Positions 49,625 to 59,355 of a stretch of DNA of 64,000 nucleotides are shown here, in pieces. The stretch is from Bacillota bacterium. Its GTDB lineage: Bacteria > Bacillota > Clostridia > Lachnospirales > Lachnospiraceae. Where the stretch lies: the NCBI GenBank assembly GCA_023390555.1, contig JAEWCQ010000012.1, positions 20,147 to 84,146 of the forward strand, read 5' to 3'. The notes under the pieces were generated by a model. It did no database searches. It was not told the origin of the DNA and saw only the letters and a list, made by a program, of their open reading frames with translations. The first letter of the stretch is position 1. Each line of letters opens with the position of its first letter. A program made the position numbers and the translations under genes.

Positions 49625-50513
49625 GCAATTCCTGCACTTTCTGAAAATTTAATAATTGTAATACCATATATATTTTTCAAAAAATAAAAATCACTATATC
49701 TAGTAATCTGTTCTTTTATCAACATTCTTCTCTGTATCGTTATATAATTAATATGGAAGAAAAATTTGTGGATATACTGTTGAATGAATGCGAATTTATA
49801 CTTCATAAACTGTTGAAATATAATACAGCCTATCGCTTTTTATCGAAAAACTCCAGATTTTATCGTATTTTTACATTCCACATTTTCAACATGCCAATAT
49901 TGACAATGCTGATCAAATTTTCTCTCTTTCTGATATTGAAAATCAAAAAAATAGTTGGATTCTTTCATTTATCCACAAGGGTAATTGGTATGATAGCACA
50001 TTAAATATAGAAGAAATAATTGTGGATATGCTGTTGACCGAAGGAATACAACTTCTTCATAGACTGTTGATATAATATCAGAATATTTCACAAAATTCAA
50101 ACAATCTATTGATTTTAAAGGCCTTTACAGATTCCACATTTTCAACATTACGATGTATATAAAGTAAAAAATATTTTTTTGGACATATATTTTCGGTGTC
50201 CAAATTTTATTTCAAAAATCATTTATCCACATTGCCTTTTGTATGATACTATATATAATATAGAAGTAATATTTGTGGAAAGCCTGTTTATGACTGGTAA
50301 ATAAATACGGTATAATCTGTTTAAAGCATTTCATAGATTTCATTTTTATTCCTTTAACCCTCAGAGTTTTCTAAACGCCCCAATTTCAACATTTTCAACA
50401 TTAGGCTAATCCCCCCTACCTTAGCAAATTAAAGATTGATAATTTAACTTATTTAGTTTATTATAGGAATAGTAGTATTTTAGGAATAGTATAGATAGAA
50501 CTTGGAGTGTTAT
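49625..50513. other. oriC: Chromosomal replication origin region (oriC, rpmH-dnaA side)
   Basis: This 0.9-kb AT-rich gap between rpmH and dnaA has no convincing gene and carries DnaA boxes. Perfect TTATCCACA boxes lie at 49969-49977 and 50223-50231; TTATCAACA (one mismatch) at 49716-49724; reverse-strand ATATCCACA (one mismatch) at 49767-49775 and 50021-50029; a weaker reverse box at 50274. The region is built of three repeated units (listed separately). The A/T-rich end near dnaA (50420-50500) has TAGGAATAGTA twice and TAG-type triplets, resembling a DNA-unwinding element with DnaA-trios. Confidence 0.92.
49716..50476 (+). repeat. Three tandem diverged units of about 254 bp in oriC
   Basis: Unit starts are at 49716, 49969 and 50223 (TTATCAACA, TTATCCACA, TTATCCACA). 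In each, about 50 bases later, an AGAAG...TTTGTGGATAT-like block occurs (TGTGGATAT at 49767 and 50021; TGTGGAAAG at 50274), and about 160 bases after the start ATTCCACATTTTCAACAT or its relic appears (49875, 50131; ATTTTCAACAT at 50391). Spacing is 253-256 bp throughout. Units A and B also share CTGTTGA twice. Unit C is the most diverged; its end near 50476 is approximate. Confidence 0.8.
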
Positions 50514-51863
50514 ATGGACGAAATCATTGAAAAGTGGGAACAAATTCTGCATACCGTAAAAGAAGAACATGAATTAACGGATATTTCCTTTAATACATGG
50601 TTAAAACCATTGGATGTATTTGCAGTAAAGGGGAGTATTCTTTATATCCTTGTTCCAGATGAACAGATGGGATTAAATTATATTACAAAAAAATACACTC
50701 TTCCTATTAAAGTCGCAGTTGCAGAAATTACGGGAAGAGATTATGAAATTGAATTTGTTCTGCCGGAGCAGGCAAAGACGATTGCTGCGCCAAAACCAAA
50801 AACTCTGACTTTTACGGAAAGCACAGATAAGTCCAGTCTGAATCCGAACTATACGTTTGACACATTTGTCGTAGGAAACAACAACCGACTTGCACACGCT
50901 GCATCTTTGGCTGTTGCGGAATCGCCGGGAGAAGTATACAATCCCCTTTTTCTGTATGGAGGTGTTGGACTCGGAAAGACACATTTGATGCATTCCATTG
51001 CGCATTTTATACAGTCGAACAATATGAACCTCAAAATACTGTATGTTTCTTCGGAGACATTTACGAACGAGCTGATCGAAGCAATTCGAAACGGCAATAA
51101 TACTGCCATGACCAAATTTCGTGAAAAATACAGGAATATTGATGTCCTGCTGATTGACGATATCCAGTTCATCATCGGTAAGGAAAGTACGCAGGAAGAG
51201 TTCTTTCATACGTTTAATGAGCTTTATCTGGCGAAAAAACAAATTGTCATTTCCTCCGACAAACCTCCAAAAGATATGGAGACACTGGAGGAACGAATCC
51301 GGTCCAGATTTGAATGCGGTCTGATTGCAGATATCGGATCTCCGGATTATGAGACAAGAATGGCAATTCTCCGGAGAAAAGAAGAGACCGATAATTTCCA
51401 TTTAGATGATGAAATCTTAAATTACATTGCTTCCAATATCAAATCCAATATCCGTGAACTGGAAGGAGCATTGAATAAACTTCTTGCTTATTCTAATCTT
51501 ACGGACACCGTAATTACAATGGAAGTTGCAACGAAGGAATTACAAAATATCATTGCACCGGACAAGCCAAAAGAGATCACACCCCAGCTTATTTTGGATG
51601 TGGTATCGGAACATTTTCATGTGACCACAGACCAGATCATATCGAAAAGCCGAAGCAGTGAGATTGTAAGACCAAGACAGATTGCAATGTATTTGTGTAA
51701 GAATATGACAGACTCCTCTCTGGAACTGATTGGTTCGCTTCTTGGCGGACGTGACCATTCTACGATTATTCATGGAATCAAGAAAGTCGATGAGGATTTT
51801 AACAGCGAAGAGTCTACCAAGAACCTGATCAATACCATTAAAAAGAAAATCAATCCAAATTAA
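50514..51863 (+). CDS. dnaA: Chromosomal replication initiator DnaA
   Basis: DnaA binds the origin boxes and opens the DNA. The 449-residue protein has the helicase-interacting N-terminal domain (SFNTWLKPL), AAA+ motifs GGVGLGKTHLMH and VLLIDDIQFI, and the DNA-binding signature RPRQIAMYLCKNMTDSSLELIGSLLGGRDHSTIIHG read in parts by eye. The start at 50514 (MDEIIEKWEQ) follows TTGGAG; an earlier in-frame TTG overlaps that site. Confidence 0.97.
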   Translation: MDEIIEKWEQILHTVKEEHELTDISFNTWLKPLDVFAVKGSILYILVPDEQMGLNYITKKYTLPIKVAVAEITGRDYEIEFVLPEQAKTIAAPKPKTLTFTESTDKSSLNPNYTFDTFVVGNNNRLAHAASLAVAESPGEVYNPLFLYGGVGLGKTHLMHSIAHFIQSNNMNLKILYVSSETFTNELIEAIRNGNNTAMTKFREKYRNIDVLLIDDIQFIIGKESTQEEFFHTFNELYLAKKQIVISSDKPPKDMETLEERIRSRFECGLIADIGSPDYETRMAILRRKEETDNFHLDDEILNYIASNIKSNIRELEGALNKLLAYSNLTDTVITMEVATKELQNIIAPDKPKEITPQLILDVVSEHFHVTTDQIISKSRSSEIVRPRQIAMYLCKNMTDSSLELIGSLLGGRDHSTIIHGIKKVDEDFNSEESTKNLINTIKKKINPN

Positions 51864-52250
51864 CAGGGTACTTCATAAGCATTATAAGGTTAGATAAACG
51901 TGGTTTTCTACTTTTTTCTTTTTTTGTCTAATCCTTGGTTTTATGCGGCCTAAAGGACTTATAAACAAGCTCACGTGAATAAAATGTGAAACGGCTGTGA
52001 ATTGATCTGGACAAGCTGTTTATCAAATCTCTGCAGGAACTTCCTCTGAGATTCACACTTTTTTTTATTCACATTCCATCAAGACCTCATCCGCAGATAT
52101 CCGAACAGCTTATACAGGAACCTGAGCTTCAAAAAATCAGTTAAATTAAGGGTTGCAGAAGTTATTCACTTATAAACACCCTCTAAGAATAAGACTTTTA
52201 ATTTCTTTTAATAATTATTTTTATATACCTCGAAAGGAGTTATGAACAAA
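51864..52250. other. dnaA-dnaN intergenic region, possible second origin part
   Basis: This 387-bp gap has two DnaA-box-like sequences, TTATTCACA at 52065-52073 and TTATTCACT at 52162-52170, each with one or two mismatches. An interrupted inverted repeat (51886-51894 and 51927-51936) around T-runs may end the dnaA transcript. In Bacillus a second box cluster here makes the origin two-part; evidence is weaker here. Confidence 0.5.
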
Positions 52251-53363
52251 ATGAAATTAATCTGTTCCAAATCCAATTTACTCTACGGAGTAAACATTGT
52301 ATCAAAAGCAGTACCGACCAGAACAACAATGGCTATCCTGGAATGTATCTTAATAGATGCTTCTTCAAATGAGATTAAACTGACAGCCAATGATATGGAA
52401 CTTGGTATTGAAACAAAAATAGAAGGTGACATTGTTGAACGTGGAATCATTGCACTGGATGCAAAGATATTTGCAGAGATTGTCCGTAAGCTGCCAGACA
52501 GTGATGTGGTTATCGAAACAGACTCCAGTTTTAAAACAACAATTACCTGTGAAAAAGCAAAGTTCAATATAGTAGGAAAATCCGGAGAAGACTTTTCCTA
52601 TATTCCATACATTGAGCGAAATGAACTGATTACGATTTCTCAGTTCACCTTAAAAGAAGTGATTCGTCAGACGATCTTTTCCATTGCAGACAATGACAAT
52701 AATAAATTAATGACCGGTGAACTGTTTGAAATGAATGAGAACAGATTAAAGGTCGTATCTTTGGATGGTCATCGTATTTCAATCCGTAACATTGAACTGA
52801 AGGATAACTATGAAGCAAGGAAAGTGGTTGTCCCTGGAAAGACGCTTCAGGAAATCAGTAAAATACTGCCTGGGTCCGCAGAAGAAGATGTCAATCTGTA
52901 TATTACCGATAATCATATCGTATTTGAATTTGAAAATACGACGGTTGTTTCGCGCCTGATTGAAGGTGATTACTTTAAAATCGAGCAGATGTTGTCTTCT
53001 GACTATGAGACAAAGGTGAGAATGAATAAACGTGAACTGTTAGACTGTATCGACCGTGCGACGCTTCTGGTAAAAGAAGGAGATAAAAAACCGATCATCA
53101 TGAACATATCCGATGAAAAAATGGAATTAAAGATTAATTCCTTCATTGGATCGATGAACGAGGATATTGATATTACAAAAGACGGGAAAGATATTCTGAT
53201 TGGATTCAATCCGAAATTCTTTATTGATGCGTTAAGAGTTATTGATGAAGAAGAAGTGACGCTTTACATGGTGAATCCAAAAGCTCCGTGCTTTATCAAG
53301 GATGAGAAGGAATCCTTCATCTACCTGATTTTGCCGGTTAATTTCAATTCAGCTGCAAATTAG
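52251..53363 (+). CDS. dnaN: DNA polymerase III beta sliding clamp
   Basis: DnaN is the ring-shaped clamp that tethers the polymerase. The 370-residue protein starts MKLICSKSNLLYGVNIVSKAVPTRTT and ends YLILPVN-FNSAAN, with three similar subdomains. The start at 52251 gives the family N-terminus; an ATG at 52242 is in frame but only two bases from AAAGGAG. Confidence 0.96.
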   Translation: MKLICSKSNLLYGVNIVSKAVPTRTTMAILECILIDASSNEIKLTANDMELGIETKIEGDIVERGIIALDAKIFAEIVRKLPDSDVVIETDSSFKTTITCEKAKFNIVGKSGEDFSYIPYIERNELITISQFTLKEVIRQTIFSIADNDNNKLMTGELFEMNENRLKVVSLDGHRISIRNIELKDNYEARKVVVPGKTLQEISKILPGSAEEDVNLYITDNHIVFEFENTTVVSRLIEGDYFKIEQMLSSDYETKVRMNKRELLDCIDRATLLVKEGDKKPIIMNISDEKMELKINSFIGSMNEDIDITKDGKDILIGFNPKFFIDALRVIDEEEVTLYMVNPKAPCFIKDEKESFIYLILPVNFNSAAN

Positions 53364-53382
53364 CAGAAAGTGTGTCAGTATT

Positions 53383-53592
53383 ATGCAGGTAATCAAGTTA
53401 AGAGATGAGTACATCAAATTAGGGCAGGCGTTAAAAGCGTCCGGGGTCGTAGATTCCGGCGTGATTGCCAAGCTTGTCATTTTAGACGGGGCAGTATCTG
53501 TAAATGGAGAAGTAGAATATCAGCGGGGAAAAAAACTGCACGATGGAGATATTGTTACCGTTAACGGAGAGACAATCAAGATAGAAAAATGA
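53383..53592 (+). CDS. S4-domain RNA-binding protein (YaaA-like)
   Basis: The 69-residue protein has an S4 fold: YIKLGQALKASGVVDSGVIAKLVILDGAVSVNG..., with the GDIVTVNGE turn near the end. The Bacillus homologue yaaA lies in the same place between dnaN and recF and is linked to ribosome assembly. It overlaps recF by 4 bases (ATGA). Confidence 0.92.
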   Translation: MQVIKLRDEYIKLGQALKASGVVDSGVIAKLVILDGAVSVNGEVEYQRGKKLHDGDIVTVNGETIKIEK

Positions 53593-54680
53593 TCATAAAA
53601 ACAATCGAATTACGGAATTTTCGCAATTATGAAGATTTGGAAATTCAATTTGACCATGGGACCAATATACTCTACGGAGATAATGCGCAGGGAAAGACGA
53701 ATATTCTGGAATCTGCCTATGTAAGCGGGACGACAAAATCCCATAAGGGCAGCCGTGATAAAGATATGATCCGGTTTGGTGAGACAGAGGCACATATTCG
53801 TACGGTGGTAGAGAAAAATGAAATGACATATCAGATTGATATGCATTTAAAGAAAAATCGTTCCAAAGGGATTGCGATTAATCGGGTGCCGATTAAAAAA
53901 GCAAGTGAACTCTTTGGAATCTTAAATATTGTATTTTTCTCGCCGGAGGATCTGAACATTCTGAAAAATGGACCATCCGAACGCAGAAGATTTCTGGATT
54001 CGGAAATATGTCAGCTGGATAAAATTTATTTATCCGACCTGACAAAATACAATAAGATTTTGAATCAGCGAAACCGGCTTCTGAAAGATATTGTATTTCA
54101 CCCGGAACTGGAGAATACACTGTCCGTATGGGATATGCAGTTGATTGCCTACGGTAAGAGGATCATCCGGAGGAGAAAACAATTCGTAGATGAACTGAAC
54201 GAAATTGTATTTGACATACACAAGAAAATATCCGGAAATAAAGAAGAACTGATTTTAACATATGAGCCAGATATTGAGGAAGCGTTTTTTGAAGATGAAC
54301 TGAACCGTTCGAAAAATAGGGATATGAAATACTGCCAGACCTCTGTCGGACCGCACAGGGATGATATTTCCTTTGCTATCGGACAGATCGATATACGAAA
54401 ATTCGGTTCTCAGGGACAGCAGAGAACGGCGGCACTGTCCCTGAAACTGTCTGAAATAGAGCTGGTGAAAAAGTGTATTCATGATACACCGGTATTATTA
54501 TTAGACGATGTATTGTCTGAACTGGACAGTAATAGGCAAAACTATTTATTAAACAGCATCCATGATATACAGACTGTCATTACCTGTACGGGACTGGAAG
54601 AGTTTGTGAAAAACAGATTTCAGATAGACCGGATATTTCAGGTGGCGACTGGTAAAGTTTTTGAAAAGACCGAAATGTAA
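53589..54680 (+). CDS. recF: DNA replication and repair protein RecF
   Basis: RecF is an SMC-like ATPase that helps load RecA at gaps. The 363-residue protein has ELRNFRNYEDLEIQF, Walker A YGDNAQGKTNILES, the signature QGQQRTAALSLKLSEIEL and Walker B VLLLDDVLSELD. It is translationally coupled to the S4 gene. Confidence 0.96.
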   Translation: MIIKTIELRNFRNYEDLEIQFDHGTNILYGDNAQGKTNILESAYVSGTTKSHKGSRDKDMIRFGETEAHIRTVVEKNEMTYQIDMHLKKNRSKGIAINRVPIKKASELFGILNIVFFSPEDLNILKNGPSERRRFLDSEICQLDKIYLSDLTKYNKILNQRNRLLKDIVFHPELENTLSVWDMQLIAYGKRIIRRRKQFVDELNEIVFDIHKKISGNKEELILTYEPDIEEAFFEDELNRSKNRDMKYCQTSVGPHRDDISFAIGQIDIRKFGSQGQQRTAALSLKLSEIELVKKCIHDTPVLLLDDVLSELDSNRQNYLLNSIHDIQTVITCTGLEEFVKNRFQIDRIFQVATGKVFEKTEM

Positions 54681-54707
54681 AGAGTTTCCGGAATAGGAGG
54701 AATTAAA

Positions 54708-56624
54708 ATGAGTACGGAATACGGTGCAGACCAAATTCAGATTTTAGAGGGATTGGAGGCAGTCCGAAAGAGACCGGGTATGTATATTGGAACTACATCC
54801 CTGAGAGGATTACATCACCTGGTATATGAGATTGTAGATAATTCTGTGGATGAGGCGTTAGCAGGCTATTGCAAAAATATTGAGGTGAGCATTAACGAGG
54901 ATAATTCCATAACAGTCATTGATGATGGTCGTGGTATTCCGGTAGGTATGAACCACAAGGCCGGAAAACCGGCAGTTGAAGTGGTATTTACAGTCCTGCA
55001 TGCCGGAGGAAAATTTGGAGGCGGAGGATATAAGGTATCCGGAGGACTTCACGGTGTAGGAGCATCAGTTGTAAATGCACTTTCAAACTGGCTGGAAGTT
55101 CAGATTTTCAGTGAGGGGAAGATCTATCAGCAGCGTTACGAGCGGGGAAAGACCATGTATCCGTTAAAAGTGGTAGGAAACTGTGATGTGAATAAATCCG
55201 GAACGCAGGTTACCTTTTCTCCGGACGGAAGTATTTTTGAAGAAACCGTTTATGATTATGAGACACTAAAGCAGAGATTGCGGGAAACTGCATTTTTAAC
55301 CAAAAATCTCCGCATTACACTGCGGGATAAGCGGGTTGATCCGGTGTTGGAAAGTGTTTTTCATTACGAGGGTGGTATCAGGGAATTCGTTACATACCTG
55401 AATAACAGTAAAGAGGCACTCTATCCGGAGGTAATCTACTGTGAAGGAGAAAGAGACGGAGTTTATGTTGAGGTTGCAATGCAGCATAACGACTCCTATA
55501 ACGACGCAACTTACAGTTTTGTAAATAATATTATTACACCGGAAGGCGGAACTCATCTTGCAGGATTTCGTAATGCAATTACGAAGACCTTTAATCAGTA
55601 TGCAAGAGCGAATAAAATATTAAAGGATAATGAAACTGCTTTATCGGGTGATGATATCCGTGAGGGTTTGACTGCTATTATCAGTATTAAGATCGAAGAA
55701 CCACAGTTTGAGGGGCAGACCAAGCAGAAACTTGGCAACAGTGAGGCGCGTGGAGCGGTAGACAGTGTTGTCAGCGAACAGCTGACCTATTTTCTGGAGC
55801 AAAATCCGGTAACGGCCAAAACAATCTGCGAAAAATCGCTGCTTGCGCAGCGGGCAAGAGAAGCAGCAAGAAAAGCCCGTGACCTGACCAGGAGGAAAAC
55901 GGCACTGGAAGGAATGTCTCTGCCGGGAAAATTGGCTGATTGTTCGGATAAAGATCCAAAAAACTGCGAAATTTTTATCGTCGAGGGAGATTCCGCCGGC
56001 GGTTCCGCAAAAACTGCGCGAAGCCGTGCGACGCAGGCAATTTTGCCACTTCGCGGCAAAATACTGAATGTAGAAAAAGCAAGATTGGATAAAGTATTTG
56101 GAAATGCTGAGATAAAGGCAATGATCACAGCATTCGGCACGGGAATCCACGAGGATTTTGATATTGGTAAACTGCGTTACCATAAGATTATTATAATGAC
56201 GGATGCCGATGTCGACGGTGCACATATCAGTACGCTTATGTTGACCTTCATCTATCGTTTTATGCCGGAGCTGATCAAGGATGGTTATGTATATCTGGCA
56301 CAGCCGCCCCTGTTTAAAATTGAAAAGAATAAAAATGTATGGTATGCATACAGCGACGAGCAGCTGAATAAAATTCTTACCGAAGTCGGACGTGACGGCA
56401 ATAATAAAATTCAGCGATACAAAGGGCTTGGAGAGATGGATGCGGAACAGCTTTGGGAAACGACCATGGATCCGGAACGCAGAACATTGCGAAGGATTGT
56501 CATAGATGAAGAAGCAACCTCTGAAATAGATGTTACCTTTACCACTTTGATGGGGGATAAGGTAGAGCCAAGACGTGAATTTATAGAAGCGAACGCAAAA
56601 TATGTCCAGAATCTGGATATATAG
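54708..56624 (+). CDS. gyrB: DNA gyrase subunit B
   Basis: GyrB is the ATPase subunit of gyrase, which introduces negative supercoils. The 638-residue protein has ILEGLEAVRKRPGMYIG, the GHKL ATP-site DDGRGIPVG and GGKFGGGGYKVSGGLHGVG, and the TOPRIM motif IVEGDSAGGSAKTARSR with ITDADVDGAHI-type Asp residues (MTDADVDGAHI). The length is the usual short Gram-positive form. RBS ATAGGAGG precedes. Confidence 0.97.
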   Translation: MSTEYGADQIQILEGLEAVRKRPGMYIGTTSLRGLHHLVYEIVDNSVDEALAGYCKNIEVSINEDNSITVIDDGRGIPVGMNHKAGKPAVEVVFTVLHAGGKFGGGGYKVSGGLHGVGASVVNALSNWLEVQIFSEGKIYQQRYERGKTMYPLKVVGNCDVNKSGTQVTFSPDGSIFEETVYDYETLKQRLRETAFLTKNLRITLRDKRVDPVLESVFHYEGGIREFVTYLNNSKEALYPEVIYCEGERDGVYVEVAMQHNDSYNDATYSFVNNIITPEGGTHLAGFRNAITKTFNQYARANKILKDNETALSGDDIREGLTAIISIKIEEPQFEGQTKQKLGNSEARGAVDSVVSEQLTYFLEQNPVTAKTICEKSLLAQRAREAARKARDLTRRKTALEGMSLPGKLADCSDKDPKNCEIFIVEGDSAGGSAKTARSRATQAILPLRGKILNVEKARLDKVFGNAEIKAMITAFGTGIHEDFDIGKLRYHKIIIMTDADVDGAHISTLMLTFIYRFMPELIKDGYVYLAQPPLFKIEKNKNVWYAYSDEQLNKILTEVGRDGNNKIQRYKGLGEMDAEQLWETTMDPERRTLRRIVIDEEATSEIDVTFTTLMGDKVEPRREFIEANAKYVQNLDI

Positions 56625-56636
56625 GAGGAAGTATAA

Positions 56637-59207
56637 ATGGATGACAAGATTTTTGATCACGTTCATGAAGTTGATCTGAAAAAAACAATGGAAACATCCT
56701 ATATCGACTATGCGATGAGTGTAATTGCTGCCAGAGCATTGCCAGATGTAAGAGACGGTTTGAAACCGGTACAGCGAAGAGTACTGTTTTCCATGATAGA
56801 ATTAAACAACGGACCCGACAAGCCGCATCGAAAATGTGCCCGTATCGTCGGTGATACGATGGGTAAATATCATCCGCACGGAGACAGTTCCATCTACGGC
56901 GCGTTGGTAAATATGGCACAGGATTGGTCTACCAGATATCCGCTGGTAGACGGGCATGGTAATTTTGGTTCTGTAGATGGCGACGGTGCAGCCGCAATGC
57001 GATACACAGAAGCAAGATTATCGAAGATTTCCATGGAAATGCTGGCAGATATCAATAAAGATACCGTTGATTTTATGCCGAACTTTGATGAGACAGAAAA
57101 AGAACCGGTTGTACTTCCGTCCAGATATCCGAACTTGCTGGTAAATGGTACGACAGGTATCGCTGTCGGTATGGCAACCAATATTCCGCCTCACAATCTT
57201 CGGGAAATCATCAATGCAGTTGTCAAAATCATTGATAATCAGGTTGAGGAAGAGCGTGGAACCGATATTGAAGAACTGCTGGAGATTGTCAAAGGTCCCG
57301 ACTTTCCAACAGGTGCGACGATTCTTGGAACGACTGGAATCAATGAAGCATACCGTACCGGCCGCGGGAAAATACGTGTTCGGGCCGTAACAAATATTGA
57401 ACCAATGCAGAACGGCAAGAGCCGAATTGTAGTAACAGAACTTCCGTATATGGTCAACAAGGCAAGATTAATCGAGAAAATTGCAGAGCTGGTACGTGAT
57501 AAAAAAATAGACGGAATCACAGATTTGCGGGATGAGTCCGATCGTCAGGGTATGCGTGTCTGCATCGAACTGCGTCGTGATGTAAATCCAAATGTAGTTT
57601 TAAATCTGCTTTATAAACATACACAGCTGCAGGATACCTTTGGTGTCATTATGCTTGCACTTGTAAATAACGAACCGAAAGTTCTCAATATATGCGAGAT
57701 GTTAAACTACTACCTGATGCATCAGAAGGAAGTAGTAACCAGAAGAACAAAGTATGAGCTGAATAAGGCGAGAGAACGTGCCCACATTTTGGAAGGATTA
57801 CTGATTGCATTGGATAATATCGATGAAGTGATCAGTATCATCCGAAGCAGCCGTACGACGCAGGAAGCCAAAGTGAGATTGACAGAGCGGTTCGGTCTTA
57901 CCGATGTGCAGGCGCAGGCAATCGTGGATATGCGTCTTCGTGCGCTGACCGGCTTGGAGCGGGAGAAAATTGAAGCAGAATATAAAGAATTGATGGATAA
58001 AATTGCAGAGTTAGAGGCAATTCTTGCAGATGAAAAGAAGCTGCTTGGTGTTATCCGGGAAGAAATCCTGATTATTTCCGAAAAATACGGAGATGACAGA
58101 AGAACTTCGATTGGATTTGATGAGTACGACATTTCCATGGAAGATCTGATTCCGGTGACCAATACGGTTGTGACGATGACGAAGCTTGGCTATATCAAAC
58201 GTATGAGTGTGGACAATTTCCGCAGCCAGCATCGCGGCGGCAGGGGAATTAAGGGAATGGAAACCATCGACGATGACTACATTGAAGATTTATTCATGAC
58301 CACTTCCCACCACTATCTCATGTTCTTTACCAACATGGGTAAAGTATACCGTATGAAATGTTATGAGATTCCGGAGGCAGGAAGAACAGCCCGCGGTACG
58401 GCAATTATTAATTTGCTTCAGCTACAGCCGGGTGAAAAAATATCAGCAGTAATTCCGATCAAGGAATATAATGAGAGTGACTACCTGTTTATGGCAACCA
58501 AAAACGGTATTGTGAAAAAAACACCGATTATTGAATATTCGAATGTTCGTAAAACCGGGCTTGCGGCAATCAATCTGCGTGAAGATGATGAATTGATTGA
58601 AGTAAAGAAGACAGATAACAAGAAAGACATTATTCTTGTAACCAAATATGGTCAGTGTATCCGTTTTCATGAGACTGATGTCAGAAGTACGGGACGTGTT
58701 TCTATGGGTGTAATCGGTATGAGTCTTGCAGATGGGGATCAGATTGTCGGAATGCAGATGAATACACAGGGTGACGCACTTATGATCGTTTCCGAAAAAG
58801 GTCTTGGGAAATGTACATTGATGTCTGAATTTTCTTCACAGAACCGTGGAGGTAAGGGTGTTAAATGCTATAAGATTACGGAAAAGACAGGCAATATTAT
58901 TGGTGTAAAGGCAGTTAACCAGGAAAATGAAGTAATGCTGATTACTACAGAGGGAATCATCATTCGAATTCCGGTAAATGGAACAGCGCTTCTTGGACGT
59001 GTCACTTCCGGTGTGAAACTGATCAATCTGGATGACGGTGTCATCGTTGCCAGCATTGCGAAAGTACGTGAAGATAAGTCCATCATAAACCAGGATATTC
59101 TGGAACCGGAACTACTGGAGAATGAAACAGAGTTGGAAGAGGATTTGGTTACAAATGAACTGAAGGCAGCTGAAATAAAAGAACTTGACGAAGATTTCGA
59201 AGAATAA
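56637..59207 (+). CDS. gyrA: DNA gyrase subunit A
   Basis: GyrA cuts and rejoins DNA. The 856-residue protein has AARALPDVRDGLKPVQRR, the active-site Tyr in AAMRYTEARLSK, and C-terminal beta-pinwheel blades with the GyrA box QHRGGRGI (wrapping motif) and a second similar QNRGGKGV. The resistance-linked region around HPHGDSSIYGALVNMAQDW is of normal sensitive type as far as sequence shows. An acidic tail ends the protein. Confidence 0.97.
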   Translation: MDDKIFDHVHEVDLKKTMETSYIDYAMSVIAARALPDVRDGLKPVQRRVLFSMIELNNGPDKPHRKCARIVGDTMGKYHPHGDSSIYGALVNMAQDWSTRYPLVDGHGNFGSVDGDGAAAMRYTEARLSKISMEMLADINKDTVDFMPNFDETEKEPVVLPSRYPNLLVNGTTGIAVGMATNIPPHNLREIINAVVKIIDNQVEEERGTDIEELLEIVKGPDFPTGATILGTTGINEAYRTGRGKIRVRAVTNIEPMQNGKSRIVVTELPYMVNKARLIEKIAELVRDKKIDGITDLRDESDRQGMRVCIELRRDVNPNVVLNLLYKHTQLQDTFGVIMLALVNNEPKVLNICEMLNYYLMHQKEVVTRRTKYELNKARERAHILEGLLIALDNIDEVISIIRSSRTTQEAKVRLTERFGLTDVQAQAIVDMRLRALTGLEREKIEAEYKELMDKIAELEAILADEKKLLGVIREEILIISEKYGDDRRTSIGFDEYDISMEDLIPVTNTVVTMTKLGYIKRMSVDNFRSQHRGGRGIKGMETIDDDYIEDLFMTTSHHYLMFFTNMGKVYRMKCYEIPEAGRTARGTAIINLLQLQPGEKISAVIPIKEYNESDYLFMATKNGIVKKTPIIEYSNVRKTGLAAINLREDDELIEVKKTDNKKDIILVTKYGQCIRFHETDVRSTGRVSMGVIGMSLADGDQIVGMQMNTQGDALMIVSEKGLGKCTLMSEFSSQNRGGKGVKCYKITEKTGNIIGVKAVNQENEVMLITTEGIIIRIPVNGTALLGRVTSGVKLINLDDGVIVASIAKVREDKSIINQDILEPELLENETELEEDLVTNELKAAEIKELDEDFEE

Positions 59208-59231
59208 ATATTAGGATAGATCAGTTGGTCG

Positions 59232-59279
59232 GGCCTGCATCATTCCCCTGCAGATTACAGCGATGGAGCGGTGTAGGCC
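59232..59279 (+). promoter_or_regulatory. Structured stretch between gyrA and the next gene
   Basis: GGCCTGCA (59232-59239) and TGTAGGCC (59272-59279) can pair over 8 positions with one G-T pair, enclosing 32 bases. No T-run follows. It may be a leader structure or a weak terminator. Confidence 0.3.
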
Positions 59280-59355
59280 AGATTATGCTATTTATCCTTC
59301 TTTTCGTATAAACAAAGATTTTTTGATTACATATTGCGAAAGAAGAGGAGAAATC

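Noticed and set aside
49753..50004. 83-codon frame in the origin region
   Set aside because: It lies across DnaA boxes and repeat units A and B, has no ribosome site and no recognisable protein pattern.
49716..50476. CRISPR array in the origin region
   Set aside because: There are only three units of about 254 bp, diverged along their length, with DnaA boxes; not short identical repeats with unique spacers.
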